Shown piece after piece: positions 28,028-36,349 of a stretch of DNA of 64,000 bases. The stretch is taken from positions 62,001 through 126,000 of the forward strand of contig NZ_CALDMP010000098.1 of assembly GCF_937915125.1 (NCBI RefSeq). The letters run 5' to 3'. Source of the DNA: an uncultured Ruminococcus sp. (GTDB lineage Bacteria > Bacillota > Clostridia > Oscillospirales > Ruminococcaceae). Positions within the stretch are counted from its first letter, which is position 1. The number at the start of each line of letters is the position of its first letter. Below the pieces are notes generated by a model. That model did no database searches and was not told where the DNA came from. It was given only the letters and a program-made list of their open reading frames with translations. Position numbers and translations under genes: made by a program.

Positions 28028-28356
28028 CACGCAAATCAATTTTTAAGGCAATACCGCACAAAGATTGTGCGTCAGATGCGCCGTCAGATTTTTCGTCAGA
28101 TGAAACAAAAAGCGGAGTGAATACTTTTTGTATTCACGAGCATTTTTGTGAAATATGACGGAAAATATGCAAGCATATGACGTGCAAAGCCGCTAGGCGC
28201 TCTTTGTGCGGTGTTGCCTTAAATTATATGCTGTAAAATGAATCATTTTATGTAGGGGCGAACATTGTTCGCCCGCCAAAAATCCAGGCAAACCGCAACG
28301 GGCGACCAATGGTCGCCCCTACAATAATCCATATTTCACAAAAATTGATTTGCGTG
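28028..28356. mobile_element. MITE family 2, copy 1, containing a family 1 copy
   Basis: Ends CACGCAAATCAATTTTT and its exact inverse, with an exact 9-base target duplication ATCAAATCA at 28019-28027 and 28357-28365. Inside lie a family 1 element (28047-28218) and a class B palindrome pair (28251-28323). Without the nested copy the element would be about 153 bp, close to its two relatives at 41800 and 55388. Confidence 0.85.
28047..28218. mobile_element. MITE family 1, copy 2 (172 bp), nested
   Basis: Same 18-base ends as copy 1, with TTAA duplicated at 28043-28046 and 28219-28222. It inserted into a family 2 element, so family 1 was active later. Confidence 0.9.
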
Positions 28357-28417
28357 ATCAAATCAACACAAAAAACAGCGCAGTGTAACCACCACGCTGT
28401 TCGCAATTTCTATGAAT

Positions 28418-29125
28418 TTACGCCGCACCATCCCGGCGCAGCACAGCAACCACTGTTTTCCCCAGAATCTTGATATCTGTGGAAACAGAACGGTCACGAA
28501 TGTACTTCAGATCCAGTTCTACCCATTCGTCAAACATAATGTTGCTTCTGCCGGAGCACTGCCAGTAACATGTGATACCGCCCTTTGCATCCAGCCGGTG
28601 CATCTGATAAGGGGTGTACTGCTCTACCTCACGAGGAAGAGGCGGGCGAGGTCCCACCAGGCTCATGGTGCCATTCAGTACATTAAAGAACTGGGGCAGC
28701 TCGTCCAGGCTGGTTTTCCGCAGGAATCTGCCGATGGGCGTCACACGGGGGTCTTTCTTCATCTTGAATACAGGACCGTCCGCTTCGTTCTGCTGGCGCA
28801 GTTCCTCCAGCTTCTGCTCTGCATCCACACACATGGTGCGGAACTTGTACATGGTAAAAAATCTGCCGTCCTTTGTGACACGCACCTGCTTGAACAGCGG
28901 ACTGTGGAAGTCCTGTAAAAAAATCACCAGAGAGATCAGCAGCATGGGAATCGCCAGAATCACAATGGCAAACGACGATGCCACAACATCCATCAGCCGT
29001 TTCGTAAATAAGTATTTTTTTGAAACATTTTCCAGTTGAAGTGAACCAGGTCTGGTGCTTTCTGCACGCCGCTTCACTGTCTGCGGCATATCCTCATCTT
29101 GCAGCAAATAGCCTAAATTTTCCAT
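28418..29125 (-). CDS. Polyprenyl-phosphate sugar phosphotransferase (bacterial sugar transferase)
   Basis: A 235-residue initiating phosphoglycosyl transferase of the PF02397 type, which loads a sugar-1-phosphate onto undecaprenyl phosphate for surface polysaccharide. One membrane or re-entrant helix (about 50-70) is followed by the catalytic core: KFRTMCVDAE, GRFLRKTSLDELPQ and NVLNGTMSLVGPRPPLPREV, then a YTPYQMHRLDAKGGITCYWQ segment. It lacks the long N-terminal multi-helix domain of WbaP-type enzymes. The start at 29125 follows GGAGGG. No other capsule genes adjoin it; a strong promoter and 190-base leader suggest it is expressed alone. Confidence 0.9.
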   Translation of the reverse strand: MENLGYLLQDEDMPQTVKRRAESTRPGSLQLENVSKKYLFTKRLMDVVASSFAIVILAIPMLLISLVIFLQDFHSPLFKQVRVTKDGRFFTMYKFRTMCVDAEQKLEELRQQNEADGPVFKMKKDPRVTPIGRFLRKTSLDELPQFFNVLNGTMSLVGPRPPLPREVEQYTPYQMHRLDAKGGITCYWQCSGRSNIMFDEWVELDLKYIRDRSVSTDIKILGKTVVAVLRRDGAA

Positions 29126-29338
29126 AAATACCCTCCGAAGTTTCAACACACACATATCCGTCACGTACAAAAAACGCTCTGAGCACCGTCTGTCCCGGAT
29201 AAACTGTCCCTTCTCCGTACGGCAAAATCGTCTTTATTCGCCGGTATACTTTCAGAGCAATTCTCTGTGCACGAATGCCCCCTCAAGCATTCGTCAAACT
29301 ATATTAAAATTATATCATCTTTTGTAGCATTCTGTCAA
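29126..29338 (-). promoter_or_regulatory. Promoter and structured leader of the sugar transferase gene
   Basis: Minus strand TTGACA (29333-29338), 18-base spacer, TATAAT (29309-29314). The leader that follows contains CGAATGC/GCATTCG near the start and CAGAGAATTGCTCTG after it. No terminator T run follows these helices, and no known riboswitch was recognised. Confidence 0.6.
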
Positions 29339-29481
29339 TGTACTATTCTCACAAGATTTCACAGAAAACAATGTGCATTTTATGCAAACTACTCATAGCA
29401 TCCGGCAGCGCCATGAAAATTATCCCAGAACAGGAAGAAACTGCGAAACTGCGTGGAAAAATCTTACTGCGAAGAATACAG

Positions 29482-29528
29482 AAAAACTGCCGCCGAAGAG
29501 GGATAAATCCCCATTATCCGGTGGCAGT
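29482..29528 (-). terminator. Terminator after mazG-rqcP
   Basis: On the minus strand ACTGCC and GGCAGT flank a loop with a smaller GGGGATTTATCCC helix and are followed by TTTTCTG, 13 bases after the rqcP stop. The stretch 29339-29481 shows nothing recognisable. Confidence 0.65.
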
Positions 29529-29541
29529 CTGATTTGTTTTT

Positions 29542-29784
29542 TCAGGAAAGAACGGCATACAATGCCGCCGCATCTTCCTTGCGCACCACGTCGGAAACCT
29601 GTTCCACACGTACTTTCAGTGCCTTTTGTCCCATCTGGATCTCGATGACATCACCCACCTTGACATCATAGGATGCCCGGGCAATCTTGTCGTTGACGAG
29701 AACCTTTCCGGCGTCGCATGCCTCATTGGCAACAGTACGGCGCTTAATGAGACGGGAAATTTTCAGATATTTATCCAGCCGCAT
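29542..29784 (-). CDS. rqcP: S4-domain RNA-binding protein RqcP (YabO)
   Basis: An 80-residue protein made almost entirely of one S4 domain: MRLDKYLKISRLIKRRTVAN, then GKVLVNDKIARAS and VKVGDVIEIQMG. RqcP binds the 50S subunit and helps RqcH add alanine tails to stalled nascent chains. It overlaps mazG by 14 bases. The mazG-rqcP pair corresponds to Bacillus yabN-yabO. Confidence 0.88.
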   Translation of the reverse strand: MRLDKYLKISRLIKRRTVANEACDAGKVLVNDKIARASYDVKVGDVIEIQMGQKALKVRVEQVSDVVRKEDAAALYAVLS

Positions 29785-30595
29785 GGTTGTTTTCCTCCTC
29801 CATAGAACGTTTGGATTTTTGCCAGAGCTCCACCCACTCGCTGCGGCTCAGGGATTCCAGAGGACGATCTTCCCGGACGCAAGCTTCTTCCACTGCACCG
29901 AAGCAGCGAATGAACTGGTTCGTGGTATCCGTCAGTGCCTGTTCCGCCTGGATACCCAGCTTCTGCGCCATACCGGCACAGCAGAACAGCAGTTCGCCCA
30001 TGGCACGCTCGATCTGTGCCTGATCTTCCATATGCATGGCACGTTCCAGTGCATTTTTGCATTCTGTGACGCTGGCGAGGGCAAATTCATTGCACAAAAA
30101 CTGGAGATCGTTTTTGACAGCACGCTTGTTGACCTTCTGGGCACGCATGAGCGCCGGCAATGTCTTTGCCACAGATTCCAGGGTCTGGGTGCGTGTGGTC
30201 TGGTGCTTGGATTCCTCCTTGATCGCCTCCCAGTTTTTGAGTACCTCTTCCGTGGTATCTGCCTGGGTGGTGCTGAACACGTGGGGATGGCGGAGAATCA
30301 TCTTTTTGCAGATATCCGTGCACACATCGTCCAGGGTGAAGGAATTCTGTTCCTGTTCCAGTTGGGCGTGGAATACCACCTGCAACAGCAGATCCCCTAG
30401 TTCTTCCCGGAGCAGTTCGGGGTCTTTCTGGTCAATGGCTTCAATGACCTCATAGGTCTCTTCAATCAGACCGCTGCGGATGGACTCGTGGGTCTGTTCC
30501 TTGTCCCAGGGACAGCCGTCCTCACTGCGCAGGAGCATGACGATCTCCGCCAGGTCGTTTATGGTATAGCGGTCTTTCATTTCGTATGGTATCAT
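29771..30595 (-). CDS. mazG: Nucleoside triphosphate pyrophosphohydrolase MazG
   Basis: A 274-residue all-alpha NTP pyrophosphatase that removes aberrant or excess NTPs. The first MazG domain shows GCPWDKEQTHESIRSGLIEE, the metal-binding EELGDLLLQVVFHAQ and KKMILRHPHVF. The second, shorter domain (about 150-250) includes RAMGELLFCC, a degenerate metal site. Bacillus YabN has an extra N-terminal SAM-methylase-like domain that is absent here. The start at 30595 follows CGGAGGTG. Confidence 0.93.
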   Translation of the reverse strand: MIPYEMKDRYTINDLAEIVMLLRSEDGCPWDKEQTHESIRSGLIEETYEVIEAIDQKDPELLREELGDLLLQVVFHAQLEQEQNSFTLDDVCTDICKKMILRHPHVFSTTQADTTEEVLKNWEAIKEESKHQTTRTQTLESVAKTLPALMRAQKVNKRAVKNDLQFLCNEFALASVTECKNALERAMHMEDQAQIERAMGELLFCCAGMAQKLGIQAEQALTDTTNQFIRCFGAVEEACVREDRPLESLSRSEWVELWQKSKRSMEEENNHAAG

Positions 30596-30969
30596 ATTGC
30601 ACCTCCGAATGGGTTATGCTGATTTCTCACAGGAAAACTGTAGGGGCGGACTGTGTTCACCCGCAAATGGATGGAGATTCACCCACGGGCGAACAATGTT
30701 CACCCCTACTAGGCTATCCCACCTAAAGCTTTACTTTTGGTTTGAAAACCAGAAGCGTAGGGCGGGGGCTTGCTCCCGCCGTCCCCGAAGAATCTAAGAG
30801 AAACCCCATTGTAGGGGCGACCTTTGGTCGCCCGCACTTCCACTTTCTTCAAAAGGATAAGCCAACGGGCGAACAATGTTCGCCCCTACATTTGCACTGC
30901 ATTGTACAATGTCGGGAATACGGCGGGCGGATGATATCCGCCCCTACAGTGGGATTGCATGTAATTCAA
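30596..30969. repeat. Intergenic cluster of class B palindromes
   Basis: No gene. Units at 30639-30709, 30757-30785, 30810-30890 and 30919-30948. The paired units have the form GTAGGGGCG-arm, 20-30 bases, then CGCCCCTAC-arm. The block 30810-30948 is repeated, with the same order of units, at 45525-45664. Confidence 0.8.
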
Positions 30970-31977
30970 TCAGTTTGCATCTACAAAGCCGACCTTCCGG
31001 TACACCTTGCGCACGATACGGGACGAATATGCCAGCGCCTTTGCATCGGATGCCGTGTAGCATTCCTTGAGATATGCCTTGTCTGCAATGAGTCTTGCAT
31101 AGGTCTCCTGCATGGGACGCAGATGATCTGCCACGGCTTCGCCCACAGCCAGCTTGAAGTCACCATAACCCTTGCCCTCGAATTCCCGTTCGATGGCAGC
31201 GAAATCCTTGCCGGTCACGCTGGAGTAGATGGTCATGAGGTTGTTGATGCCGTCCTTGCCCTCTGCATAGCGCACCTCTGCTTCGCTGTCGGTGACAGCA
31301 CGCTTGCACTTGCGGATAATGGTATCCTTGTCATCCAGAATGAGGATGCAGGCGTTGGGGTTGGTATCGGACTTGGACATCTTCTTCGTCGGTTCCTGGA
31401 GGGACATGATCTTTGCCCCCACCGGCGGAATGTACGGCTCCGGCAGGGTGAAGAATTCACCGTAGCGCTGGTTGAACCGCTGTGCAATGTCACGTGTCAG
31501 TTCCAGGTGCTGCTTCTGGTCTACGCCAACAGGCACCAGGTCTGCGTTATACGCAAGAATATCTGCCGCCATAAGTACGGGATAGGTAAAGAGACCAGCG
31601 TTGACATCATCGGGATGCTTCTGGCTCTTGTCTTTGAACTGTGTCATACGGGACAGCTCGCCGAACTGGGTATTGCAGCTGAGGATCCAGCTCAGTTCTG
31701 CATGGGTACGCACATGGCTCTGAATAAAGAGGATGGACTTTTCCAGGTCAATGCCGCACGCCAGCAGCAGGGCATATGCCTGTAAGCTGTTCTGGCGCAG
31801 CTTCACCGGATCCTGACGGACGGTGATAGCGTGCATATCTACCACGCAATAAACACAGCGGTATTCATCCTGGAGCGGTCCCCAGTTGCGGATGGCACCG
31901 ATATAATTGCCCAGGGTAAAGGTACCCGTAGGCTGAATGCCGCTGAAAATCAGTTTTTTCGTTTCCTGTTCTGCCAT
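30970..31977 (-). CDS. trpS: Tryptophanyl-tRNA synthetase
   Basis: A 335-residue class I aminoacyl-tRNA synthetase. The ATP-binding HIGH-type motif appears as TGTFTLGNYIGA near residue 18 and the KMSKS motif as PTKKMSKSD near 200. AADILAYNADLVPVGVDQKQHLELTRDIA is the conserved core between them. The start at 31977 follows AAAGGAAG; 22 upstream codons run through a palindromic repeat and are not used. No T-box leader was recognised upstream. Confidence 0.96.
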   Translation of the reverse strand: MAEQETKKLIFSGIQPTGTFTLGNYIGAIRNWGPLQDEYRCVYCVVDMHAITVRQDPVKLRQNSLQAYALLLACGIDLEKSILFIQSHVRTHAELSWILSCNTQFGELSRMTQFKDKSQKHPDDVNAGLFTYPVLMAADILAYNADLVPVGVDQKQHLELTRDIAQRFNQRYGEFFTLPEPYIPPVGAKIMSLQEPTKKMSKSDTNPNACILILDDKDTIIRKCKRAVTDSEAEVRYAEGKDGINNLMTIYSSVTGKDFAAIEREFEGKGYGDFKLAVGEAVADHLRPMQETYARLIADKAYLKECYTASDAKALAYSSRIVRKVYRKVGFVDAN

Positions 31978-32064
31978 AAATGGACTTCCTTTCTGAAAAT
32001 GCACCATCACGGCGGGAGCAAGCCCCCGCCCTACGATGAGCACATTATTTTTGCATAATCCGTG

Positions 32065-32595
32065 TTATTTCTTCGCCTGTGCTGCGGCACGGTCTTTCAG
32101 CTGTGCGGAACGCAGTTCACGCATGACCTGCTGATACAGGAAGTATACTGCCTGCATATCTGCGCTTTCTTCCTTGATGGCAGTGGGCAGGACGGTCTTT
32201 TCATAGATACCGCCCTTTGTCAGCAGGTAGATATTATGGGGCTGACCAGTGGGCAGTGGGAACTTGTCGGTCTTTTCTGATTCAGCGAGGATACGGGGTG
32301 CATTTGCCACCAGAAGCCGTCCTGCCTGTACCACGGTCTGATACCGCTGGGATGCACCGGTATAGGAGCCGCCGTTGTTGAAATAGAGGTTGGCGGCGCC
32401 GTTGATGTATACCACCAGTGTGGAGAGGGTTCTCGGGTCAATGGGAATATCAATGACCATGCCGTAAACACTGTGCTCGTCCGTGATCATGTCCGAAAAC
32501 TGCTTTGCGGGAAAGTGCAGTGCAGCACCTCTTGTCATCAAATAGGATTCTGTTACCAGATAATGTGTCTGTACGGGGTTCTTTTTCTGTGCCAT
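32065..32595 (-). CDS. Conserved-looking hypothetical protein
   Basis: A 176-residue soluble protein with no signal peptide, membrane helix or recognised motif. It begins MAQKKNPVQTHYLVTESYLM; the centre has VIDIPIDPRTLSTLVVYING and GAANLYFNNGGSYTGASQ, suggestive of a compact alpha/beta fold; the end is Lys/Ala-rich and helical. The start follows AAAGGAA at about 12 bases. It lies between the aminotransferase and trpS genes on the same strand with gaps of about 90-190 bases. Function not recognised. Confidence 0.65.
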   Translation of the reverse strand: MAQKKNPVQTHYLVTESYLMTRGAALHFPAKQFSDMITDEHSVYGMVIDIPIDPRTLSTLVVYINGAANLYFNNGGSYTGASQRYQTVVQAGRLLVANAPRILAESEKTDKFPLPTGQPHNIYLLTKGGIYEKTVLPTAIKEESADMQAVYFLYQQVMRELRSAQLKDRAAAQAKK

Positions 32596-32788
32596 GAGAA
32601 TTTTCGATTCCTTTCTTGTTTGTCATTTTGATATTATTTTTTTGGGATATATTGCAGAGATAGATATCATCCATCAGTCTATCCGATCTGCAAATGATTT
32701 TTCACTGTTGTAGGGCGGGGGCTTGTTCCCGCCGTATTTTGCCATCGACCTGTTGCAGTGAAAATAAAACGATGGTTTTGTTCCGGCG

Positions 32789-33982
32789 TCAATCCAGCAT
32801 TTCTCTTGTCATGCCGCCGAGAATCTCCGTGCCCTTGACGATCTGTTCATCTGTCGGCGTGGAGAAGTTCATGCGGAAAGACGATGTTTTCGCCGATTCA
32901 TCCACCAGAAAAGCGTTTCCGGGAACCACTGCGATCTGATATTCCGAAACTGCCTTTTTGCAGAATGCAGGCATATCGCAGTCCTCCGGCAGGGTACACC
33001 AGAGGAACAGACCGCCCTCGGGCATTTCCCAGCGGACACGCTTGGAGAAATGCTGACGGATGCCATCTGCCATGAGGTTGCACTTCCGGCGGTATACAGC
33101 ACGCAGCTTTTCCAGATAGGTGTCCATATCTGTCTGTTCCAGGAACTTGGCACAGACAGCCTGTGCCCAGATGTTGGTATGTACGTCAGAGACCTGCTTA
33201 CACACCGTGATCTTGGAGACGATCTCCTTGGGTGCGCTCACATAACCCACACGAAGTCCCGGCGCCAGAATCTTGGAGAATGTGCCGGAGTAAATGACAC
33301 GGTGCTCCGTATCCATGCTCTTGATAGACGGAATGGGCGTACCGGCAAAGCGGAGATCACCATAGGGGTTGTCCTCCAGAATGATCAGGTTGTACTTGCA
33401 CGCCAGTTCATACAAACCCTTGCGCTTTTCCAGAGACATGACACGTCCCGTGGGGTTCTGGAAGTTGGGAATCACATACACCAGCTTGGGGTTGGGATTC
33501 TCCTGCACCGCCTGTTCCAGCGCATCGAGATTCATGCCGTCCTCTTCCAGTTCCACGCCCACCAGATTCACGCCGTAGGAGCGGAAGGCATTGAGAGAAC
33601 CGATGAAGCTGGGGGATTCGCAGAACATGGTGTCCCCACGATTCAGCAGTACCTTGCAGGACAGTTCGTTCGCCTGCTGTGCGCCGGAAGTGGTGATAAG
33701 ATCGTCAGCAGTTTCGTCAAAGCAATGCTGCTCTGCCATGCGTGCTTTCAGGACATCCCGCAATTCCGGAAAGCCCTCGGTGATGTTGTATTGCAGTGCC
33801 AGAATGGGGTCTTTTTCGAACAGCTCCGCAGAGATACGGCTGATCTCTTCCACCGGGAAAGCCTCCGGTGCCGGATTCCCGGCTGCAAAGGAGATCACAC
33901 CGGGCATACCGGTGAACTTCAGGATTTCACGGATGGCGGACGGTTGCAGTGCATCGACATTTTCCGAAAATTTATATTGCAT
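32789..33982 (-). CDS. PLP-dependent aminotransferase (MocR/LysN-like class I/II)
   Basis: A 397-residue fold-type I aminotransferase. The PLP lysine is K237 in YSGTFSKILAPGLRVGY; IPNFQNPTG and LEDNPYGDLRF are the pyridine and phosphate contacts; SFAAGNPAPEAFP opens the protein. The sequence resembles 2-aminoadipate or broad-range aromatic/branched-chain transaminases; substrate cannot be fixed from sequence alone. There is no N-terminal GntR domain. The start at 33982 follows AAAAGGAG, and a promoter lies at 34053-34081. Confidence 0.88.
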   Translation of the reverse strand: MQYKFSENVDALQPSAIREILKFTGMPGVISFAAGNPAPEAFPVEEISRISAELFEKDPILALQYNITEGFPELRDVLKARMAEQHCFDETADDLITTSGAQQANELSCKVLLNRGDTMFCESPSFIGSLNAFRSYGVNLVGVELEEDGMNLDALEQAVQENPNPKLVYVIPNFQNPTGRVMSLEKRKGLYELACKYNLIILEDNPYGDLRFAGTPIPSIKSMDTEHRVIYSGTFSKILAPGLRVGYVSAPKEIVSKITVCKQVSDVHTNIWAQAVCAKFLEQTDMDTYLEKLRAVYRRKCNLMADGIRQHFSKRVRWEMPEGGLFLWCTLPEDCDMPAFCKKAVSEYQIAVVPGNAFLVDESAKTSSFRMNFSTPTDEQIVKGTEILGGMTREMLD

Positions 33983-34052
33983 TTTCACTTCTCCTTTTCC
34001 AAAAACAGGATATGCCGCTGCCCAGAAGGACAAATTCCGGCATTACCCTCTT

Positions 34053-34081
34053 ATTATAACACATATTTTCGATTTCGGCAA
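34053..34081 (-). promoter_or_regulatory. Promoter of the aminotransferase gene
   Basis: Minus strand TTGCCG, 17-base spacer, TATAAT, about 70 bases before the start. Confidence 0.65.
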
Positions 34082-34129
34082 CATAAATTTTTTTATCTGC
34101 ACGCAAATCGAATTTTTATCATGGATTTA

Positions 34130-34232
34130 CCCCTCAGTCACGGCTACGCCGTGCCAGCTCCCCTTTCAGGGGAGCCTAAGTTGCCTCCCCTGAAAGGGGA
34201 GGGGAACCATTGCGCAGCAATGGTGGAGGGGT
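34130..34232. repeat. Class A composite palindromic repeat
   Basis: A unit of about 100 bp beginning CCCCTCAGTCACGGCT, with internal CTCCCCTTTCAGGGGAG and CCATTGC/GCAATGG hairpins, ending TGGAGGGGT. Related units occur at 39694, 39809, 40618, 41826, 52964 and 55420. The rest of the gap before 34336 holds a class B fragment near 34297-34320. Confidence 0.85.
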
Positions 34233-34338
34233 TTTCGATGAAAAAATCATGTGTTGTATTTGCCGATGATTTTTGCGTATTAAAATGTAACTCCGGGCGG
34301 CTGACAGCCGTCCCTACAGGATTCAAAAGAGGTGCATG

Positions 34339-35952
34339 ATGCTGAAAAAACAATCCTTCTGGAAAGGCTCTGCCATTCTGTTGGCATCGGCGATGCTGGC
34401 GAAGGTACTGGGCGCTTGCTTTAAAATCCCCCTTACCAATGTGCTGGGCGGTACGGGAATGGGCTATTTCAGCAGTGCATACGGGCTGCTGCTGCCCATT
34501 TATGCCCTTTCCGTAACGGGACTTTCTGCGGCAGTGGCACAGACGGTGTCACGTGCTGCTGCGCTGGAGCATTGGACAGAGGTGCGCCGTATCCGGCGTG
34601 TGGCACGGCTGGCGTGCGGTGTGCTGGGACTGGTGCTCAGCGCAGGAATGCTGCTTCTGGCGGAGCCCTTTGCGGTACTGGTGGCAGCCCAGCCCCATGC
34701 ATTGTTTTCCCTGCTGGCAATTGCACCGGCGGCATTGTTCGGCTGTCTCACGGCAGTGGAGCGTGGCTACTGGGAGGGCTTGCAGACCATGACACCCACG
34801 GCGGTATCCCAGGCAGTGGAGGCTGTGGCGAAGCTGGGACTGGGACTGCTGCTGTGCCAGTGGGTGCTGGACAATCCGGGAATTGTCTGCGCCTGGGTAT
34901 CCCCGGAAGTGCCCCTTTCCGCATTGGCGGCAGCCGGGGCAGTGCTGGGCGTGACGCTGTCCACCATGATGGGCTGGCTGTATTTTGTGGTGCGGAGCTG
35001 GTTCACTGGGACAAAGCTGCCCCGCAGTACGGAACAGGCGGCGCCTGCCGGAAAGATACTCCGGCGGCTACTGTATGTCATGATTCCTGTGGCGTTGGGT
35101 TCTCTGGTGACGAATCTCACCTCGCTGCTGGATCTGGTCACCATGATGCGCTGTCTCAGTCGTGCACAGCTGCTGCATCCGGACGAACTGGTGGAGAAAT
35201 TCGGCGAAATTGCAGCCAGTCAGGATTTTCCGGCGTTTGTGTACGGTTCCTTTACGGGAATGGCGGTCACGGTGTTCAATCTGGTTCCCTCTGTGACCAA
35301 TATGCTGGGGAAAAGCGCCCTGCCCTGTGCATCGGCTCTGTGGGCGAAACGGGATTGTACCGGTGTGGCAGCACATAGCCGATCTGTGGCAGCGGCGACA
35401 GCAGCCATGGTATTACCATCAGCCGGAGGATTGTGGGTATTGGCAGAGCCAGTCATGCATGTCCTCTACAGCGGCAGACCGGAAGAGGCGGCACTGGCGG
35501 CAATGGCACTGCGTTCGCTTCTGCCGGGAATGGTCTGCCTGTGTCTGACGTTTCCCTTGTGCAGTATTTTACAGGGCATCGGACGTGCGGCGATTCCGGT
35601 AGAGTGTATGCTGGTGGGCGTTGCCGTGAAACTGGTGGGCAATCTGCTGCTGATCCCGAACCCGGAATTCTGCATCATTGGTGCAGGGATATCCACCTCG
35701 GCGTGCTATCTGATACTGCTGGTGCTCATCGTGTGGAGTCTGCGCCGGGTACTGGGCGAACCCATCCGTCTGCTGCGGACACTCCTGCCCTTTGGCTTCG
35801 GTGCGGCAGTCTGTACGGCGGTGGTATGGCTCTGCCGCAGTGCGACCTTGACATGGAAAAGTTACTTCTCCGTGGCAGTCTGCGTCATTGCCGGCGGTGC
35901 TGCCTATCTGCTGGTGCTGTGGCTGGCAGGGTGTATGCGAAAGAAAGCGTGA
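34339..35952 (+). CDS. MOP-superfamily flippase (SpoVB/MurJ-like)
   Basis: A 537-residue protein with about 14 membrane helices, of the polysaccharide exporter family that includes SpoVB, YabM and MurJ-type lipid II flippases. It begins MLKKQSFWKGSAILLASAML, followed by KVLGACFKIPLTNVLGGTGMG, typical of clostridial SpoVB-like proteins. The second of two adjacent ATGs is preferred on spacing from AGAGG. Bacillus places yabM immediately before mazG-rqcP; here this gene is about 4 kb away and on the other strand. Whether it moves lipid II, teichoic precursors or spore-cortex precursors is not decidable. Confidence 0.87.
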   Translation: MLKKQSFWKGSAILLASAMLAKVLGACFKIPLTNVLGGTGMGYFSSAYGLLLPIYALSVTGLSAAVAQTVSRAAALEHWTEVRRIRRVARLACGVLGLVLSAGMLLLAEPFAVLVAAQPHALFSLLAIAPAALFGCLTAVERGYWEGLQTMTPTAVSQAVEAVAKLGLGLLLCQWVLDNPGIVCAWVSPEVPLSALAAAGAVLGVTLSTMMGWLYFVVRSWFTGTKLPRSTEQAAPAGKILRRLLYVMIPVALGSLVTNLTSLLDLVTMMRCLSRAQLLHPDELVEKFGEIAASQDFPAFVYGSFTGMAVTVFNLVPSVTNMLGKSALPCASALWAKRDCTGVAAHSRSVAAATAAMVLPSAGGLWVLAEPVMHVLYSGRPEEAALAAMALRSLLPGMVCLCLTFPLCSILQGIGRAAIPVECMLVGVAVKLVGNLLLIPNPEFCIIGAGISTSACYLILLVLIVWSLRRVLGEPIRLLRTLLPFGFGAAVCTAVVWLCRSATLTWKSYFSVAVCVIAGGAAYLLVLWLAGCMRKKA

Positions 35953-36021
35953 TTTTTCTGTGCGCAGCGGAACGTTACAACCGATAGTACAACCGATTTC
36001 ATAAAACTGCCAGAGACCCCC

Positions 36022-36050
36022 TTGACATTTCCGCAGGATTGTGGTATACT
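36022..36050 (+). promoter_or_regulatory. Promoter of tRNA-Gln
   Basis: TTGACA, 17-base spacer, TATACT, 28 bases before the tRNA. Confidence 0.85.
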
Positions 36051-36078
36051 AAAGCATGTCTTGTGCAGCATCCGCAAC

Positions 36079-36154
36079 TGGGGTATAGCCAAGTGGTAAG
36101 GCAACGGACTTTGACTCCGTCATTCCGCTGGTTCGAATCCAGCTACTCCAACCA
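36079..36154 (+). tRNA. tRNA-Gln (anticodon TTG), CCA encoded
   Basis: Acceptor TGGGGTA pairs with TACTCCA; the D arm, the anticodon loop CTTTGAC with anticodon TTG, the T loop GGTTCGAATCC and an encoded CCA are all present. It starts with T rather than G, as usual for bacterial tRNA-Gln. Confidence 0.95.
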
Positions 36155-36172
36155 AATATGCACCCACGGCAA

Positions 36173-36213
36173 AACATCCCTTCCGGCATCATCCGGTGGG
36201 GATGTTTTTTTCA
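36173..36213 (+). terminator. Terminator of tRNA-Gln
   Basis: AACATCCC pairs with GGGGATGTT, with an inner CCGG helix, followed by TTTTTT. Confidence 0.8.
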
Positions 36214-36220
36214 TGGTATG

Positions 36221-36279
36221 ATACTAATCCCTCAAACTCCAATCGCAATTTTATCTATTTCCATTTAAGGGATTAGTAT
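36221..36279. repeat. Short inverted repeat, ATACTAATCCCT ends
   Basis: Exact 12-base inverted arms 59 bases apart end to end. One arm recurs alone at 58542-58553 near another gene end. Possibly the ends of a very small element; no target duplication was recognised. Confidence 0.5.
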
Positions 36280-36280
36280 A

Positions 36281-36329
36281 AAAAACGGTACCGCACCAGT
36301 GGAATCCCACAAAGTGCAGTACCGTTTTT
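36281..36329 (-). terminator. Terminator of the yfhO-like gene (bidirectional)
   Basis: AAAAACGGTAC with GCAC pairs with GTGC and GTACCGTTTTT, giving T runs on both strands, 21 bases after the minus-strand stop. Confidence 0.85.
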
Positions 36330-36349
36330 ATCTGTGCGAAAGGCTTCGC

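Noticed and set aside
26522..28120. 532-codon plus-strand frame spanning a MITE and an LRR-dockerin gene
   Set aside because: It crosses a MITE and reads antisense to an LRR gene with a clear signal peptide and dockerin; no ribosome site or recognisable domain.
29126..29308. Riboswitch in the long leader of the sugar transferase gene
   Set aside because: Two modest hairpins are present, but no known aptamer core and no terminator/anti-terminator pair could be made out.
30596..30969. Possible CRISPR-like array because of regularly recurring GTAGGGGCG words
   Set aside because: The units are inverted palindromes with unequal spacing and conserved spacers, and no cas genes are near.
36221..36279. 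A third small mobile element with ATACTAATCCCT ends
   Set aside because: Only one complete pair and one lone arm (58542) are seen, and no target duplication could be read, so it is listed as an inverted repeat only.
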